Shown: positions 35,395 to 47,797, counted from the stretch's first letter. The stretch is 64,000 nt of DNA from Flaccisagitta enflata (GCA_965153355.1 OZ231127.1:12338001-12402000), one strand, 5' to 3'. The notes: generated by a model from the sequence alone, not told the origin. Numbers and translations: made by a program.

Positions 35395-35646
35395 TAGAAG
35401 AAAGGGGTTTTCGCATTGGGCACAATTTTTAGAATAAGGACAAGAGCCTTAGGAGCTCTTCCTGGGGTTAAATGCGCACCCTTTACCACTCTCCTTAGAA
35501 TTATTAAAAATTCCACCTCAACCCTTACCATGTACCAAAGAGCGGCTCAACAGATACAAATCAAAAGCAAGAAAAACCTACAATTGTCAGCTATTACTAT
35601 TATATATGAGCATTTGGGCCATTTGGTTACTCGTTGGAAACCCATT

Positions 35647-35934
35647 TTTAGATGCGTCCGTTAGGCCCGCATCTCTATAAGAAGGTCTGTCCGTCCGTTC
35701 GTCCGTCTGACCGTCGGTCTGTTGGTCGGTCGGTCCAGGTCGTCGGTCCGTTGCGCCTGTGCAAAAACCGCGTTTTTGGCCACGGTGAGATCCTACACTG
35801 AAACTATGGATCAACTAACATGTTTTGAGTCTTTTCACCCGTCTGTTCGTCCATCTGTTTCTCCATGGAAATATCACATGATCAATACACGCTGTGACAC
35901 AGCCTCTACGCATCGTTGCCCGGTCGGGCTTGTT
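35647..35934 (-). mobile_element. Helitron-like hairpin element, stem GATGCG
   Basis: The hairpin AGATGCG, 11-nt loop, CGCATCT lies at 35650-35674, followed by CTATAAGAAGGTCTGTCCGT and CGGT units. The distal stem copy CGCATC is at 35909-35914, ending GTTGCCCGGTCGGGCTTGTT. Confidence 0.75.
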
Positions 35935-36480
35935 TTGTTTTTTTTTCTTTTTATCTCCAGGCCTCTTGATTGTTCTTTTGTGCCGACAAGCAAAAAATTT
36001 CCCCTGTACACTGCCAACTTAACTTGAGGGTGGGAGTCAGTGGATAATTAAAGGGGTTTCCTTTTCACCTCAGATACCGCTCATTACTTGACTTGGGCCT
36101 GGCAACCGCCCTCAAATCCCTGTCATGGTACGGCTGGCTCTCACCGCCACCCCAGTGTTCAGGCGTTAACGTTAGAGACGTTGAAAGAGAGTTGGACGTC
36201 AGATTTCAACAAACCTTTGTTTTTTTCAGCTCTTGTATGATCAATATCTAATTTTTGGCTGGTGGCTACATGAAACCCATGATGATGTTGATAATTTTTA
36301 AATACGATTAAGATTTTCCTTTTTTCAATTCACAACATAAAGGACTAAGTTTTTGTGATATCTTTAATGCAAACTCACAATGTTTCTAATCAACTAAGTT
36401 ACACAAGAGCAGTAATCATAAAACTACAATATGCAAATGATATCAGTGCTACAAGTGCCATCATTTTCCATTTCTGAGCT
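35935..36480. other. Single-copy stretch without recognised genes
   Basis: No ORF or repeat of note was seen. Confidence 0.4.
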
Positions 36481-36720
36481 TCTCCTTCTTTCTGTTTCTT
36501 TTTCTTGCTTCTTCCTTCTTCCTTCTTCTTTTCTTCCTTCTCTTCTTCTTCTTATTCTTCTTCTTCTTCTTCTTCTTCTTCTTCTTCTTCTTCTTCTTCT
36601 TCTTCTTCTTCTTTTCTTTTTCTTCTTCTTTTTCTTTCTTTTTCTTTTTCTTTTTCTTTTTCTTTTTTCTTTTTCTTTGTCTTCTTCTTTTTCTTCTTCT
36701 TTTTCTTCTTCTTCTCCTTC
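36481..36720. repeat. CTT and TTTTTC pyrimidine array
   Basis: A CTT core (36539-36612) grades into CTTTTT units. Long Ser, Leu and Phe frames, and Lys/Glu frames on the other strand, are by-products. Confidence 0.9.
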
Positions 36721-36958
36721 TTCTCCCATTGGGACCTGCTGACATCTTCCTTTCCCTGCCGAGAAGCGGCGCTGCTCGCTGCTTCAAAATCAAGAGGCCT
36801 GTATGTATCTTTCTTTTGCCTTCTATCTGTATCTCTTATATTTCTGAAAAGAAACAAAACCTCAAAACGAACTGATTGCCTCTAGAATGTGTCACTTTTC
36901 TTTCAGGCTTAGGGAAATGGAGTATGTTTCAATTTCACAAATCTCGAAAAGTACATGA

Positions 36959-37364
<406 letters not shown>

Positions 37365-37737
37365 GGACGGACGGACAAGTGATGTACTCGTGGTTGGTAA
37401 AAAGCCAAACGGATAAACGGGCCATGCAGCAACCGCCGAGCTCACAGTATTACACAAAAATGTAAGGATAGACGGGTTTACAGACAAACGGACGGACAGA
37501 CATGCAAGAAAAAAAATACTGCACGTATGAGCAAGTTTTAGACGATGCAGAAAATCAGGTGAGTAAAAGAGGAAGAAAAAAAAAAAAGAAAACAAAGAGG
37601 AAATTGTCAAAAGTTAAGTTGACATTTTGCGCACAACTTTTGACGTTTTGAAAGGGATTGGTTCGCGGTCGTCGTGGAACTGAATGTTTTTTGTGTGTGT
37701 TGTTTCATGACCGTAGTAGTGTGGTATTTTGCTGACA

Positions 37738-37825
37738 GATGGAAGAACCGACGGACCAACGGACCAACGGGCCGACGGACCATTGGACGGACAAAGCCTC
37801 TTATAGAGTCGCGTCTTTGCAATAA
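37738..37825 (+). mobile_element. Partial Helitron-like hairpin element (3' side)
   Basis: GACGGACCAACGGACC units are followed by AAGCCTCTTATAGAGTCGCG, the family's 3' region. The closing hairpin strand is not intact, and the next copy begins at once. Confidence 0.5.
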
Positions 37826-38068
37826 GCAAGGCCGGAAACACGGCTACCCAAGTCGCGTGCGGGTGGGCCGGGGCCATATTTGAGGTCATTTTACCATTTA
37901 ACCCTACAGTAAGGCCAAAGACCGCAAAAAAACCAAAAAAGTAAAGTGTTACCAACGGACGGACCGATGGATCGACGGACCGATGGATGGACGGACCGAT
38001 GGACCGACAGACCTATGGACCGACGGACCGACAAAGCGGGGTGTAGAATCGCGTAGCACGCGACTAAG
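37826..38068 (+). mobile_element. Helitron-like hairpin element, stem GTCGCG
   Basis: It starts GCAAGGCCGGAAACACGGCT with the distal motif AGTCGCGTGC at 37851-37860, followed by a long GGACCGAT tetranucleotide block. The hairpin AATCGCGT, AGC, ACGCGACT is at 38047-38065 and the terminus is CTAA. Confidence 0.75.
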
Positions 38069-38406
38069 AATACTTTTTTGGCTCTAAAACGGCTAGTTTG
38101 AGCATGAAAAGGTTTAGTGAAAGGCTTGGTAAATGGGATGAAGCTTAATCAAAGAAGCAAAACATGGATTATTCTATCGGGCTTGAAGTCGCCGTCGGGC
38201 TTGAACTTGGCCTGGATGTCCTTGAGCTTTTATGTCCACTACAGAGATGGCCGTAGTGATGGTTTTGGCTGTGATGCTATGAAAGCCATGGTGGTGCCCG
38301 GGCTGTTGTGGTGTTGTGTAGCCGCTGTGGTGATCTAGCTGCTCTGGTGTTGAAGCTGCTGTGGTGTCATGGCGTCAAGACAGCTGAAAGTACAGAAATA
38401 CCAATA

Positions 38407-39016
38407 CCACGCGAATAAAAAAAAAGACGCACTTTTGAATGGCTCATCTAGCCATAAAAAGTCAGAGATACTGATTGAAATCTTAAACCATTTTAAAGCT
38501 CTTTGAAAGTACTTTCATTTGACGCCAATCTAATATTTTTTTCTTTTTTCGTTTAGAAATGGCATTAGTTTGAATAACAAGGCCGGATACCACAATGCCC
38601 CCAGTCGCGTGCGGGTGGGCAGAGGCCATATTTGGACAGGTCAGTAAGCATTTTAGGCCAGTGCTAGCCAGAAGCCCAATAAGCATAAAAGTAAAAGTGT
38701 GACGGACAGACGGACGGACGGACCGATGAACCGACGGACCGAAAAAGCGGGGTGTAGAGTCGCGTAGCATGCGACTAAAAATGTTGTCTGTTTCAGTTTC
38801 GCAATCCCTATGTTAAATATGCGTTTTAGCAGAATAGTGCTTCTCTTTGCAATGCTCTAGCTCCTAAACGGTTTGAGATACAGACCTGGGGTTGGTCTAG
38901 AATGAAAGATTTTTTGAAAATCTTTAAAAATGACTTAACAGAAAATAGTTAAAATCATTTTTTTGATCTGTTTTATTCATAAATAAAGGGGTGCGTCTTT
39001 TTTTTTATTCGCGTGG
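38407..39016. mobile_element. 610-bp TA-flanked MITE with a nested hairpin element
   Basis: The termini CCACGCGAATAAAAAAAAAG and its complement at the right are inverted, with TA at 38405-38406 and 39017-39018. The hairpin element at 38577-38779 lies inside. The family is shared with 54858-55465. Confidence 0.75.
38577..38779 (+). mobile_element. Helitron-like hairpin element, stem GTCGCG, nested
   Basis: It begins AACAAGGCCGGATACC, with the distal motif AGTCGCGTGC at 38603-38612 and GGACGGACGGACC units. The hairpin AGTCGCGTAGCATGCGACT at 38758-38776 is followed by AAAA (CTAA). Confidence 0.75.
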
Positions 39017-39241
39017 TATAAATTCAATCTGCTGTTGGTCCGAAATTTGAGAGGGAAATACACCTTCGCATTTTCTCCAATCATTTACTGAGTTGTATGA
39101 ACCCGCTCCCCCCTCTTGTTGACTCACCCCCTCGGCCCTCCCCATCTCAGTAATCAAAACTAATCATATATGGAAATATATCAACTTTCTTCATTTTCTT
39201 TGTCACACTCATTCTCGTTTCTCAACATATAAGTCTTTAAA

Positions 39242-39390
39242 ATGCCGGATACACGGCAATCCAGTCGCGGACGGTTTGGCAGGAGCAGTAATGCAAAAAC
39301 GCTTGCATTTTTAGAAATGTTTCAGACGGACGGACGGACGGACGGACGGACCGACACGGCAAGTTGAAGAGTCGCGTGTCCGCGACTAAA
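39242..39390 (+). mobile_element. Helitron-like hairpin element, stem GTCGCG, compact intact copy
   Basis: At about 149 bp this is the clearest copy: GCCGGATACACGGCAATCC, distal AGTCGCGG (39263-39270), CAGGAGCAGTAATGCAAAAA, pure GGAC units, GACACGGCAAGTTGAAG, then the perfect hairpin AGTCGCGTGTCCGCGACT (39370-39387) and AAAAA. Confidence 0.8.
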
Positions 39391-39724
39391 AAGACAGTTG
39401 ATAATTCTCAGTAGGTGGTCCATAGGTACGAAGTGGTAGGTAGGAGTTGATCCATGGGTGCGTCACGCTATTATTCCAAAATTTTGATTTCGGGGTATAA
39501 CGCCCCCTGTCAACTCACAAGAAATGAAACTGCGATATTCTGGTCTTAAAACAAGATAAATATAAAGCTTTCAGGATTGCCCACTGTCGAACGATTCTAT
39601 CTGAAAAAATTCCTGGGCCAGTTAACGCAATCCTAGTTCATTTGGAGAATGTAATTGTTGTGTTCCACGATAGTGGAACACTATATATTCAGAGTTTCTC
39701 CGTTCGTCTGTCCGTTCGTCCGTC

Positions 39725-42280
39725 CGTGTGTCACACAACCCAGTTTTCTCCATAGGGTGTTACATAGCCCAGTATTCTCCAAATGTGTGTCACACAGCCT
39801 AGTTTTCTCCATAGTGTGTCACATAGTCCAGTTTTCTCCGGATGTGTGTCACACAGCCCAGTTTTTTCCAAATATGTGTCACACAGCCCAGTTTTCTCCG
39901 TTGTGTGTCACGGTCAGTTTCTCCGAATGTGTGTCCTGCTTCAGTTTTACTCATTGTGTGCCCACCCAACCCAGTTTTCTCCATAGGGTGTGCTATAGCA
40001 GTATTCTCCGAATGTGTGTCACAGCCTAGTTTTCTCTGAATGTGTGTCACACATGTCAGTTTTCTCCGAATGTGTGTCCACACAGCCCAGTTTTCTTCAA
40101 ATATGTGTCACAGCCCAGTTTTCTCCATTGTGTCATACACAGCCCAGTTTTCTCCAAATATGTGTCACATAGACCAGTTTCTCCATTGTATGTCACTGGC
40201 AATTTTTCTCAAATATGTGTCACAACCTAGTTTCTCCATAGTGTGTCCTGCCAACTTCAGTTTCTCTGAATATGTCACACAGCAGTTTTCTCCAAATGTG
40301 TCACATAGCAGTTTTCTCCATTGTGTCACACAGTCAATTTCTCCAAATGTGTGTCACATGGCCCAGTTTCTCCATTGTGTGTCACACTGGCCGTTCTCCA
40401 TAGGGTGTCACATAGCCCAGTTTTCTCCAATGTGTGTCTTACACAGCCTAGTTTCTCCTAGTGGTATTTTTGGCAGTTTTCTCTTTTGAATGTGTCACAC
40501 AGCCCAGTTTTCTCAAATGTGTCCACAGTCCAATTTCTCCGAATGTGTCACTGGCCCAGTTCTTTTTCATTTGTGTGTGCGACCAGTTTTCTCCGAATGT
40601 GTCACACAGTCCAGTTTTCTCCAGATGTGTGTCTGCTAGTCAGTTTTCTCCAAATATGTGTCACGTGGTGATTTCTCCAAATGTATGTACACAGCATAGT
40701 TTTTCATTGTGTGTCCACACAGCCCAATTTTCTCCGAATGTGTGTCACACAGTCCAGGTTTCTCCAAATGTGTGTCACAGCGTTTTCTTCAAATGTGGCA
40801 TGTCACACAGTCAGTTTCTCAAATGTGTGTCACTGATTACTTTTTCCAAATGTGTCACACAACTGATTTCTCCAAATGTGTCACACAGTCAGCTACTCCC
40901 GAATGTGTATCACACAGCAGTTCTTTCATTTGTGTGTCATAACCCAGTTTTCTCCGAATGTGTGTCTTTTTTACAGTCAGTTTCTCAAATATGTGTGTCA
41001 CGCAGTCAGTTTTCTCCAAATGTGTGTCACACAGCCTAGTTTTTTTTCATTGTGTCCTACAGTTTTCTCCGAATGTATGTCACACAGTCCAGGTTTCTCA
41101 AATGTGTGTCACATGAACCACAACCGAATGTGTCACACAGTCCAGTTTCTCCAAATGTGTGTCACACAGTTACTTTCCAAATGTGTCCCCTTTTGTCTGA
41201 TTAACAACTCATTGTGTGTCCTGCCCCAAGCCCAGTTTTCTCTCCCGAATGTGTATCTACTGCACTTGCAGTTTCTCCGAATGTGGTCACACAGTCCAGT
41301 TTTCTCCAGATATATATCACACACCCCAGATTTCTCCGATGTGTGTCACACAAGCCAATTTTCTCCAAATATGTGTCACACAGTCCAGATTTCTCTCAAG
41401 TATTATGTCATACAGCCTAACTTTCTCATTGTGTGTCACACAGTTTTCTCCGAATGTGTGTCACACAGTATTTCCAAATGTGTGTCTGTGATTTTTCTCA
41501 TTGTGTGTCTTTTAGCCAAGTTTTCTTCAATATATGTCACACAGTCCAGTTTTCTCCAAATACGTGTCACACAGTCCAGTTTTATCCAAATATGTGTCAC
41601 ACAGCCCAGTTTCTATTCGTGTGAATGCGACTCTAGAAGCAATTATGTCGGTCCAAATGTGTATCTGAGTCAGTTTCTCCAAATATGTCCACTTTATGTT
41701 CTCCTTTGTTTGTCACACAACCCAGTTTTCTCTGAATGTGTGTCACACAGTCCAAATTTCTCTAAATGTGTGTTCGCAACCTAGTTTTCTCCATCGTGTG
41801 TCACGCAACCCAGTTTTTTTACAAATGTGTGTCACACAGCCCAGTTTTCTCCATTGTGTTTCACACAATGTTTTCCATTGTGTGTCACTAGCCCAGTGTT
41901 TTGCAAATGTGTGTCACACAGCCCAGTTTTATAAAATATGTCTCACACAGCCTAATTTTCTCTGAATGTGTATCATACAGTCTAGTTTTCTCTGACTCTG
42001 TGTCACATAGCCTAGTTTTCTCCATTGTGTGTCACACAGCCAATTTCTCCAGAATGTATTGTCACACAGCCATATTTTCTCTAGTCGTGTCACATATTTT
42101 CTCAAATATGTGTCACACAGCTCAGTTTTCTCCATTGTGTGTCACTCAGCCCAGTTTTCACCCTTTGTGTGTCACACAGCCAAGTTTTTTCCAAATGTGT
42201 GTCACAAAGCCCATTTTTGTCCAAATGTGTGCCACACGGCCCAGTTTTCTGTAAATGTGTGTCACACACCCCAGTTTATG
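39725..42280. repeat. 28-30-bp satellite, unit like GTCACACAGCCCAGTTTTCT
   Basis: About 85 units, each continuing CCRAATGTGT or CCATTGTGT. The two unit types alternate irregularly. The array holds long open frames in all three plus-strand frames (up to 302 codons of CHTAQFSPNV type), because the unit lacks frequent stops. These frames are not taken as genes. Confidence 0.95.
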
Positions 42281-42445
42281 AGCCCCGGGGTTATAAGCCC
42301 TGCGGTCATGGGCCTGGTTATATTTACGATTAGAAATCACTGTAGTCTGAAACCCTGTGGTGTACGCTCTGTGGTTGTAAGCCTCGGTTTCAAGCCCTGC
42401 GGTTATAAGCCTCAGATTATAAGCACTGCAGTTATGAGACAGGCA
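42281..42445. repeat. Degenerate tandem repeat, unit like TAAGCCCTGCGGTTA
   Basis: About nine diverged units of roughly 16-18 bp (GCCCTGCGGTCATGG, GCCCTGCGGTTATAA), directly after the larger satellite. Confidence 0.65.
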
Positions 42446-42771
42446 GTTGGGCCACTGGCGCCCTGTATATATAACACAGATTTCTGAACATTAGTATTGG
42501 ATGACTCCTTAGAATTATTGTATTATTATTCATGCTCAATCAAGTTATCGTGGAACACATTATGGCGAACGCCACTTGTTCATTTACGGATGATAGTAGT
42601 TAAACAAGCTTTTTGACTTAGATGGGGACGTAGTTTGTCATTTAGACAAACGATTAAGATTCTATCTATGCTCTCATGAAACTCATTCTTCCGTTGTTTT
42701 GTTTTGTTTTGTCCCCAACGTATTTGTGTTTTACTATTTGTTGATCCTCATCTTATTGGTTTCGGCCTGAT

Positions 42772-42773
<2 letters not shown>

Positions 42774-42808
<35 letters not shown>

Positions 42809-42809
42809 C

Positions 42810-42856
<47 letters not shown>

Positions 42857-42904
42857 GCGTGTGCGTGTGTACACGAGTTTATGTGGTATGTGTATGTGTG
42901 TGTA

Positions 42905-42964
<60 letters not shown>

Positions 42965-43014
42965 TGTGTTTGTATGTGTAAGCCTATATATATATACACA
43001 CACATACACATATA

Positions 43015-43046
<32 letters not shown>

Positions 43047-43047
43047 C
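42774..43047. repeat. GT, TATA and CT dinucleotide cluster
   Basis: GT with GC interruptions (42774-42970), a short TATACACA piece, then CT (43014-43047). Confidence 0.95.
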
Positions 43048-43377
43048 TTTTCACTGAATTTCGCCGGTTCTATCAGCGAGGGATTTAGAGAATTTAACCT
43101 GGGGCTTTAGTTTGACATCCATGGTTTCATATTTTCCTTCTATTTTTTCCAATTCTCTCATTTTCATGCTTTCATTGTTTTATTTCCTTTTTCCTTTTGG
43201 TTTTCTAACATTCTGGTCTCAGTAACATCACACCTTTTTTGTATTTTGTTTGTTGCCTTTTTTTTTAAAGGTGGGAAGCTTTGTAGCGTCGCTGCTTTTG
43301 TGCATTCATCCCCTGTCCTCTGGCCTCTATCCTCTGGCCTCTATCCTCTGGCGTCACCAGCATGGATAAACCATTTT

Positions 43378-43641
43378 GGGTGTGTTTCTAGTGAAGATGA
43401 AGAACGCGTTTGTTACCATTGAACGCGTTTACAGCAAAAACACATATTCAAAAATTTCAACTGTACCATGAGGGAGTGAGCGAAGTGAATGAGTGAGCCC
43501 ATGAATGGAGCAAGGGGAGCGAAGTGGAGCCATGCGGAGGCTGCAGAGTGAGTGAGCTGAGTGAGCGGTGCCAGCGCACGAACGTGGCGAGCGACCGAAT
43601 GGCCCCTTCAAAATGTGATTGTCTCTGACTAGAAACGCCCC
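43378..43641. mobile_element. GAGCG-rich MITE-like element
   Basis: The left terminus is GGGTGTGTTTCTAGTGAAGA and the right terminus GACTAGAAACGCCC. The interior matches 7356-7615 in order: AACGCGTTT, ACATATTCAAAAATTTCAAC, GAGTGAGCGAAGTGA units, GCGACCGAATGGCCCC. Confidence 0.65.
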
Positions 43642-44900
43642 TTTTGTCTGTAATTTTTGATGGTGTTATATTCTATTTGTATGCCTCTCTCTCCTTGATC
43701 CCCTCCTTGTTTTTGCCGATTGCCTTTAACACTTGTGTGCGTTCTACTCGGTTGGTAGGAAATATGTGCGTGTTTGTTTTTGTTTGTTTGTTGGTTGGTT
43801 GTTTTTTGTTTTGTTTTTGTTTTTTGCTATCTCCATCCTTTTTTTAACATCATCCTATCTTCTTCCCCTTGTTCGCCTTTCTAACTATTTACAGTGGGCT
43901 ACTGCCTTTTCGTCACCCTATTCAACGTCATTTCGGATACTTCGTCATAGATTGTCAGGTCCCAAATTTTCATAGGCTTTTGTAACATTAATTTCACCCA
44001 GTTATGTGCCTAATTCCGTCAAACCCTATGGCGTCCAAAATTTTGTCCCAGCAAACCGCTCTTCAAATTCTATCATTCACTCATGCTAAAACCATCCACG
44101 ACCCCAATTAAAGTGCCAGACAATGCCATAACAATGCTGGCAAACACGAGACTAGAGAAGAAGAAGAGAGAGAAGAAGAAGAAGAAAGGTTTCAGTGATT
44201 TTACAGCTTTCCCAGCTTTCAAATTCAACCATTTCATCTCTTCAAACTAATATTCTCAAATGATTTTGCAATAAAAAATGAAACTACTGCGATTGCTAGG
44301 TAGGCCAAGAAAAGATTTGACTGAGTTTAATTTAAATTCCACTGCAAACATACTGCTGTTGGACCCATCTCTCATCTTAATAATTGTTTGAACATTGATG
44401 GGAACCTCTCTATAGGGAAAATGGAAATGGAAGAAGTGTATTTTTGCGTCGTGCGAAGTAGCAGACGAGATTGAGGAAAGAATCATCTTATGCACCATCG
44501 AAGTCAACCTCTGAGGCTCTCACTCGAGTTTGCGAACTTAAATCTTACTTCACAAAGCTTGAAACTGCGCGACAAGATGACTTTCTACATCTCTCGTCCA
44601 TGGAAACATTTTTAGTCCCCTGCTACGTTTCTATGACCCGCTATGTCTGTTGGTCGGTCCATCGGTCCCATCGGTCGGTCTGTTGGTCGGTCTCCGTTAA
44701 CTTTTTTTTACCATCGTACTTAGTTTCAAGTCATTTAAATTCATATTACATTTTACATTTTGACTTTTTTCTTTTAGTCTTGACGACTATAAACGACTTA
44801 AGAGTTAGAGGTGTTAGCCTTGTTATTGAAACAATCGTGTTTGCACCATCAATCTATCATCATATATTTTTTTCACACCTACGAATGACTGAATGATCTT
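43642..44900. other. Mostly single-copy stretch
   Basis: No gene recognised. TTGGTCGGTCC units near 44650-44695, after TTTTTAGTCCCCTGCTACG at 44608, suggest a decayed hairpin element. A frame of 141 codons at 44471-44896 has no recognisable features. Confidence 0.4.
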
Positions 44901-44902
44901 TT

Positions 44903-45012
44903 TTTAGGTGCGTCATCTCTGTCCATCTGTCGGTCCGTCCGTTGGTCTGTTACGCCTTTTCTAATATCACGCAGATGACGCATCGAGTTGCCCGCCTGGG
45001 CTTGTTCTCATT
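44903..45012 (-). mobile_element. Short Helitron-like hairpin element, GATGCG type
   Basis: TTTTTAGGTGCGTCATCT leads into GTCGGTCCGTCCGTTGGTC. The distal end is GATGACGCATCGAGTTGCCC (44977 onward), then GGGCTTGTT. The hairpin is weak (AGGTG/CATCT with one G-T pair). Confidence 0.55.
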
Positions 45013-45267
45013 CCATGCAATTCTTACACCCGCCTATTAGGGTACAGTGTGGTCTCTATCATTGCCTTATTATGATTATGACTGTTATTTTGAAAAGCCA
45101 CTATTTATGCTTTGTTGCTCATCATTACTACAGTCTTATTATGGTTAAAATTGCTTTGTTATTTATCATGTGTCATATTGTTCACCATTTTTTTAGAGGT
45201 GCATAGGCTTAGTATATCAATGGTTGTTTTTTTAACTATAGCCAATGAAAAATAAATGGTGGAAAAT

Positions 45268-45349
45268 ATAGAATTCGATTTAACAACACTCGGTTTTAAC
45301 GTCCAAAATACCCTGGTCCCTTCAAGGACGTTGTATCGAGTTCCCACTG
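45268..45349. mobile_element. Probable pogo-type MITE remnant
   Basis: It ends ACGTTGTATCGAGTTCCCACTG with TA after it, resembling pogo-type termini read from the other side. The left end is not clearly matched. Confidence 0.35.
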
Positions 45350-45726
45350 TATTAGTCTTTTTGCTCAAGGTCGGCTCTAAAACTGTCTGTCTGTCTGGTC
45401 TATCTTATCCGTCTGTCTGTCTCCTTGTCTGTCTTGTCTGTCTGCCTCCCTATCGCCTTGTAGTTTGTGTTTTCATCAACTGTCACATTTCAACCTCAAA
45501 ACCTGGCTTTTCAAGCTTGGTCTCTGACGCTTCCCCTGAGGACGCTGACATCAACGTTAAAAAGACAATCACCCAGAATTGCCACCCAATGGAACATCTC
45601 TTCTTCCTCTTCCTATTGCTCTTTTTTCCTCTTCCTCTGTCTCCTCTTTCTCCTTTTCCTCTCTCTCTCTTCCCTCGTCCTTTTCCTTTCTCTTGTCTTC
45701 TTTTTCTTTTCCTCGTCCTCTATCTT

Positions 45727-45879
45727 TTTAGTTGCGGACACGCAACTCTATAAGAGGCTTTGTCCGTCCGTCCGTCGGTCCGTCGGTCGTAGTGATCAGA
45801 GTTAGAAAGTGTGAAAATCAGCATTTCATACCCTGCCCACCCCGTCGCAACTGGGATTGGCCGTGTCTCCGGCCTTGTT
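45727..45879 (-). mobile_element. Helitron-like hairpin element, stem GTTGCG
   Basis: The hairpin AGTTGCGGACACGCAACT is at 45730-45747, then CTATAAGAGGCTTTGTCCGT and CGGT units. The distal motif CGCAACT is at 45847-45853, ending GGCCGTGTCTCCGGCCTTGT. The C-to-T change is present in all three stem positions. Confidence 0.8.
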
Positions 45880-46021
45880 CTCTTCCTCTGTCTCTTTTCC
45901 TCGTCATCTCTCTCTTCCCTCGTCATCTCCTGTTTCCTTATCTTCTTTTTCTTTTCATATCTCCCTTCTGTCACTCCCCCTCGGCAATCACTTTGTATTC
46001 CCCTCCGACTCTCCAACGTTA

Positions 46022-47006
46022 AATGGCACTTTTCATTTTTGTTTCATTTATTTCTCTCCCCGTATTTCATTAATTCATTTATTTTTTAATTCATTAATGC
46101 ACTCATTTCGCTTCATTTGCATATTTGTGTTGATTTTTTTTTCATTTCCATATCCTCGTTCTAGACAGTGGAATTTCAAGGAATTATGAATTGCGGTGTA
46201 GCCCCTGAAATCCTTTGTCATTATTCGCACTTTAATTCCTGCAAAAATTCAAGACTGCTATCGCTCTTCTCAGATGGTGTTTTACCCACGACTCTATTTG
46301 CTAGTGTGACGGTCTGTAGGTCCGAAGTAGTTTTAAATTTTAGTTTATATATTTCGATTAAAGAACCTGATTCCTGGGATGATTACTGTGTATTAAATGC
46401 ATTGACTTTATTTACAAACCCACAAAAATCTAAATGAGAATTAATTTTTTTCAATCGTTCGACACAAGTAAAAAGTGTAACAGCATCAGTGGACATGATA
46501 AGTGTTATTGTTTTTGGATCAAGTTAAAAAATCATAAAAAGGTCAATATTTGTCCAACTAGTTGATGTTGAATAAAACAGTTGGCTGTTCTGCCTTATGA
46601 AATTGATGTATAACATATCGTTTTAGTTTTTTCTTTTATGATCTTTCTTTCATACAGTTATGTATCTTGTCATAGGGAAATCATGGCCTGTTGGGTTTGT
46701 TTTGCTTCTCATAAAGTCCATTGACTGACCAAGAAAAAGAACCCCTCAACAATCTGAAGGATGAACTTACGGCAAGAACCACTCCTCTCTATATTTTTTG
46801 TCACTAGGTGTAGGGAATATTTTTCTTTTCTTTTTTATGTTCAGGCTAAGCAATTGAATAAAACATAAACACCTCTGAGAGACAAATAAAGAGGAAAAGA
46901 GAAGGGAAATGAAATGTGGGAATCTCCCTTCAAACTCTCCAGCAACGAGAAGGATTTTCATTTGTGTTTTGGCGTTTTTATGGTATTTTTCCTCTCGCTC
47001 TGGTCT
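46022..47006. other. Single-copy stretch without recognised genes
   Basis: AT-rich, no ORF of note. Confidence 0.4.
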
Positions 47007-47245
47007 GAGCGTGTTTCAAGTGACAATAACGCTCGCGATCTTTCCTGTTAAACGCGTTTACAGTGTGGAAACATATTTCTGAAATTGAATCATCCCACGA
47101 GGAAGTGAGTGAGGGAGGGAGTGATTGAAACAAGTGTGTGAAGGGCTGCCAAATCAGTAAAGGGCATGAGTAGCGCAAGCGAACAAATATAGAGAGCGAC
47201 TGAGTGGCCCGTAAACACACGATAAACTGTGACTAAAAACGCGCC
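47007..47245. mobile_element. GAGCG-rich MITE-like element, diverged
   Basis: The left end is GAGCGTGTTTCAAGTGACAA and the right end GTGACTAAAAACGCGCCC. The interior has AACGCGTTTACAG and GAGAGCGACTGAGTGGCCC. Confidence 0.55.
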
Positions 47246-47797
47246 CTCTCTCTGGTTAGGTTAGTGACGTGTTAGAGCAAAAGCACCATTACCCAAGGTG
47301 GAATGAATTGAATTTTTCATTTCTGCGAATAACAACGGCTTTACGAGGGAAATAACGAAGAAAGAATATAACGAGAAACCCGTAGGGATAGGACCCGTAG
47401 GGATAGGAAATGCCCCTCTTGGCTTTATCATGGAAGTATGAAATAGTGGATTGGAGAGCTGATAGAGTTTCAAGGGCACATGCCCGTAGAGTAAGCATCT
47501 TGAAACGAGAGTGTTTGTGTTTCTGGATTCATTTCCAGAAAATTGACTTGAAACATAAGTGAATAAGGAATGTTGCTGGATTGGGACGAGGCTGTACGCC
47601 CCTGTCCAGTGTCCATCCGTCCGTAACAATATCTTAACGCCGCATTATTTTTTTGTCCATTTCATCTACATGGGCGTTGAGTATACATGAGGACTGTTGC
47701 TTGTAGCGCAAGCAAAACTGTAACCTGCTAAATCAGTCAGACGTGTATATAGTTTAGTGTTCTTACCCCCCCCCCTGTGAGGAAAAATCAAAAGCTA

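Larger units (their letters stand above)
39656..42570 (-). mobile_element. 2.9-kb hairpin element with stem GTTCCAC and an expanded satellite core
   Basis: The left end is a perfect 9-bp hairpin, GTGTTCCAC, GATA, GTGGAACAC (39660-39681), followed by TATATATTC and CGTTCGTCTGTCCGTTCGTC as in the smaller copies. The right end carries the same nine bases GTGGAACAC at 42550-42558. Between them lie a satellite of 28-30-bp units and a second degenerate array. The architecture matches the family although the stem sequence is entirely different. The TTTTTAG and GGCCTTGTT outer motifs are not preserved. Confidence 0.55.

Noticed and set aside
39725-42254. Long open frames of up to 302 codons rich in Cys, His, Gln and Pro
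   Set aside because: They are translations of a 28-30-bp satellite, are open in all three frames, and have no start context, splice signal or domain.
44471-44896. 141-codon ORF
   Set aside because: It crosses a decayed hairpin element (GGTCGGTCC units) and shows no recognisable domain or splice context.
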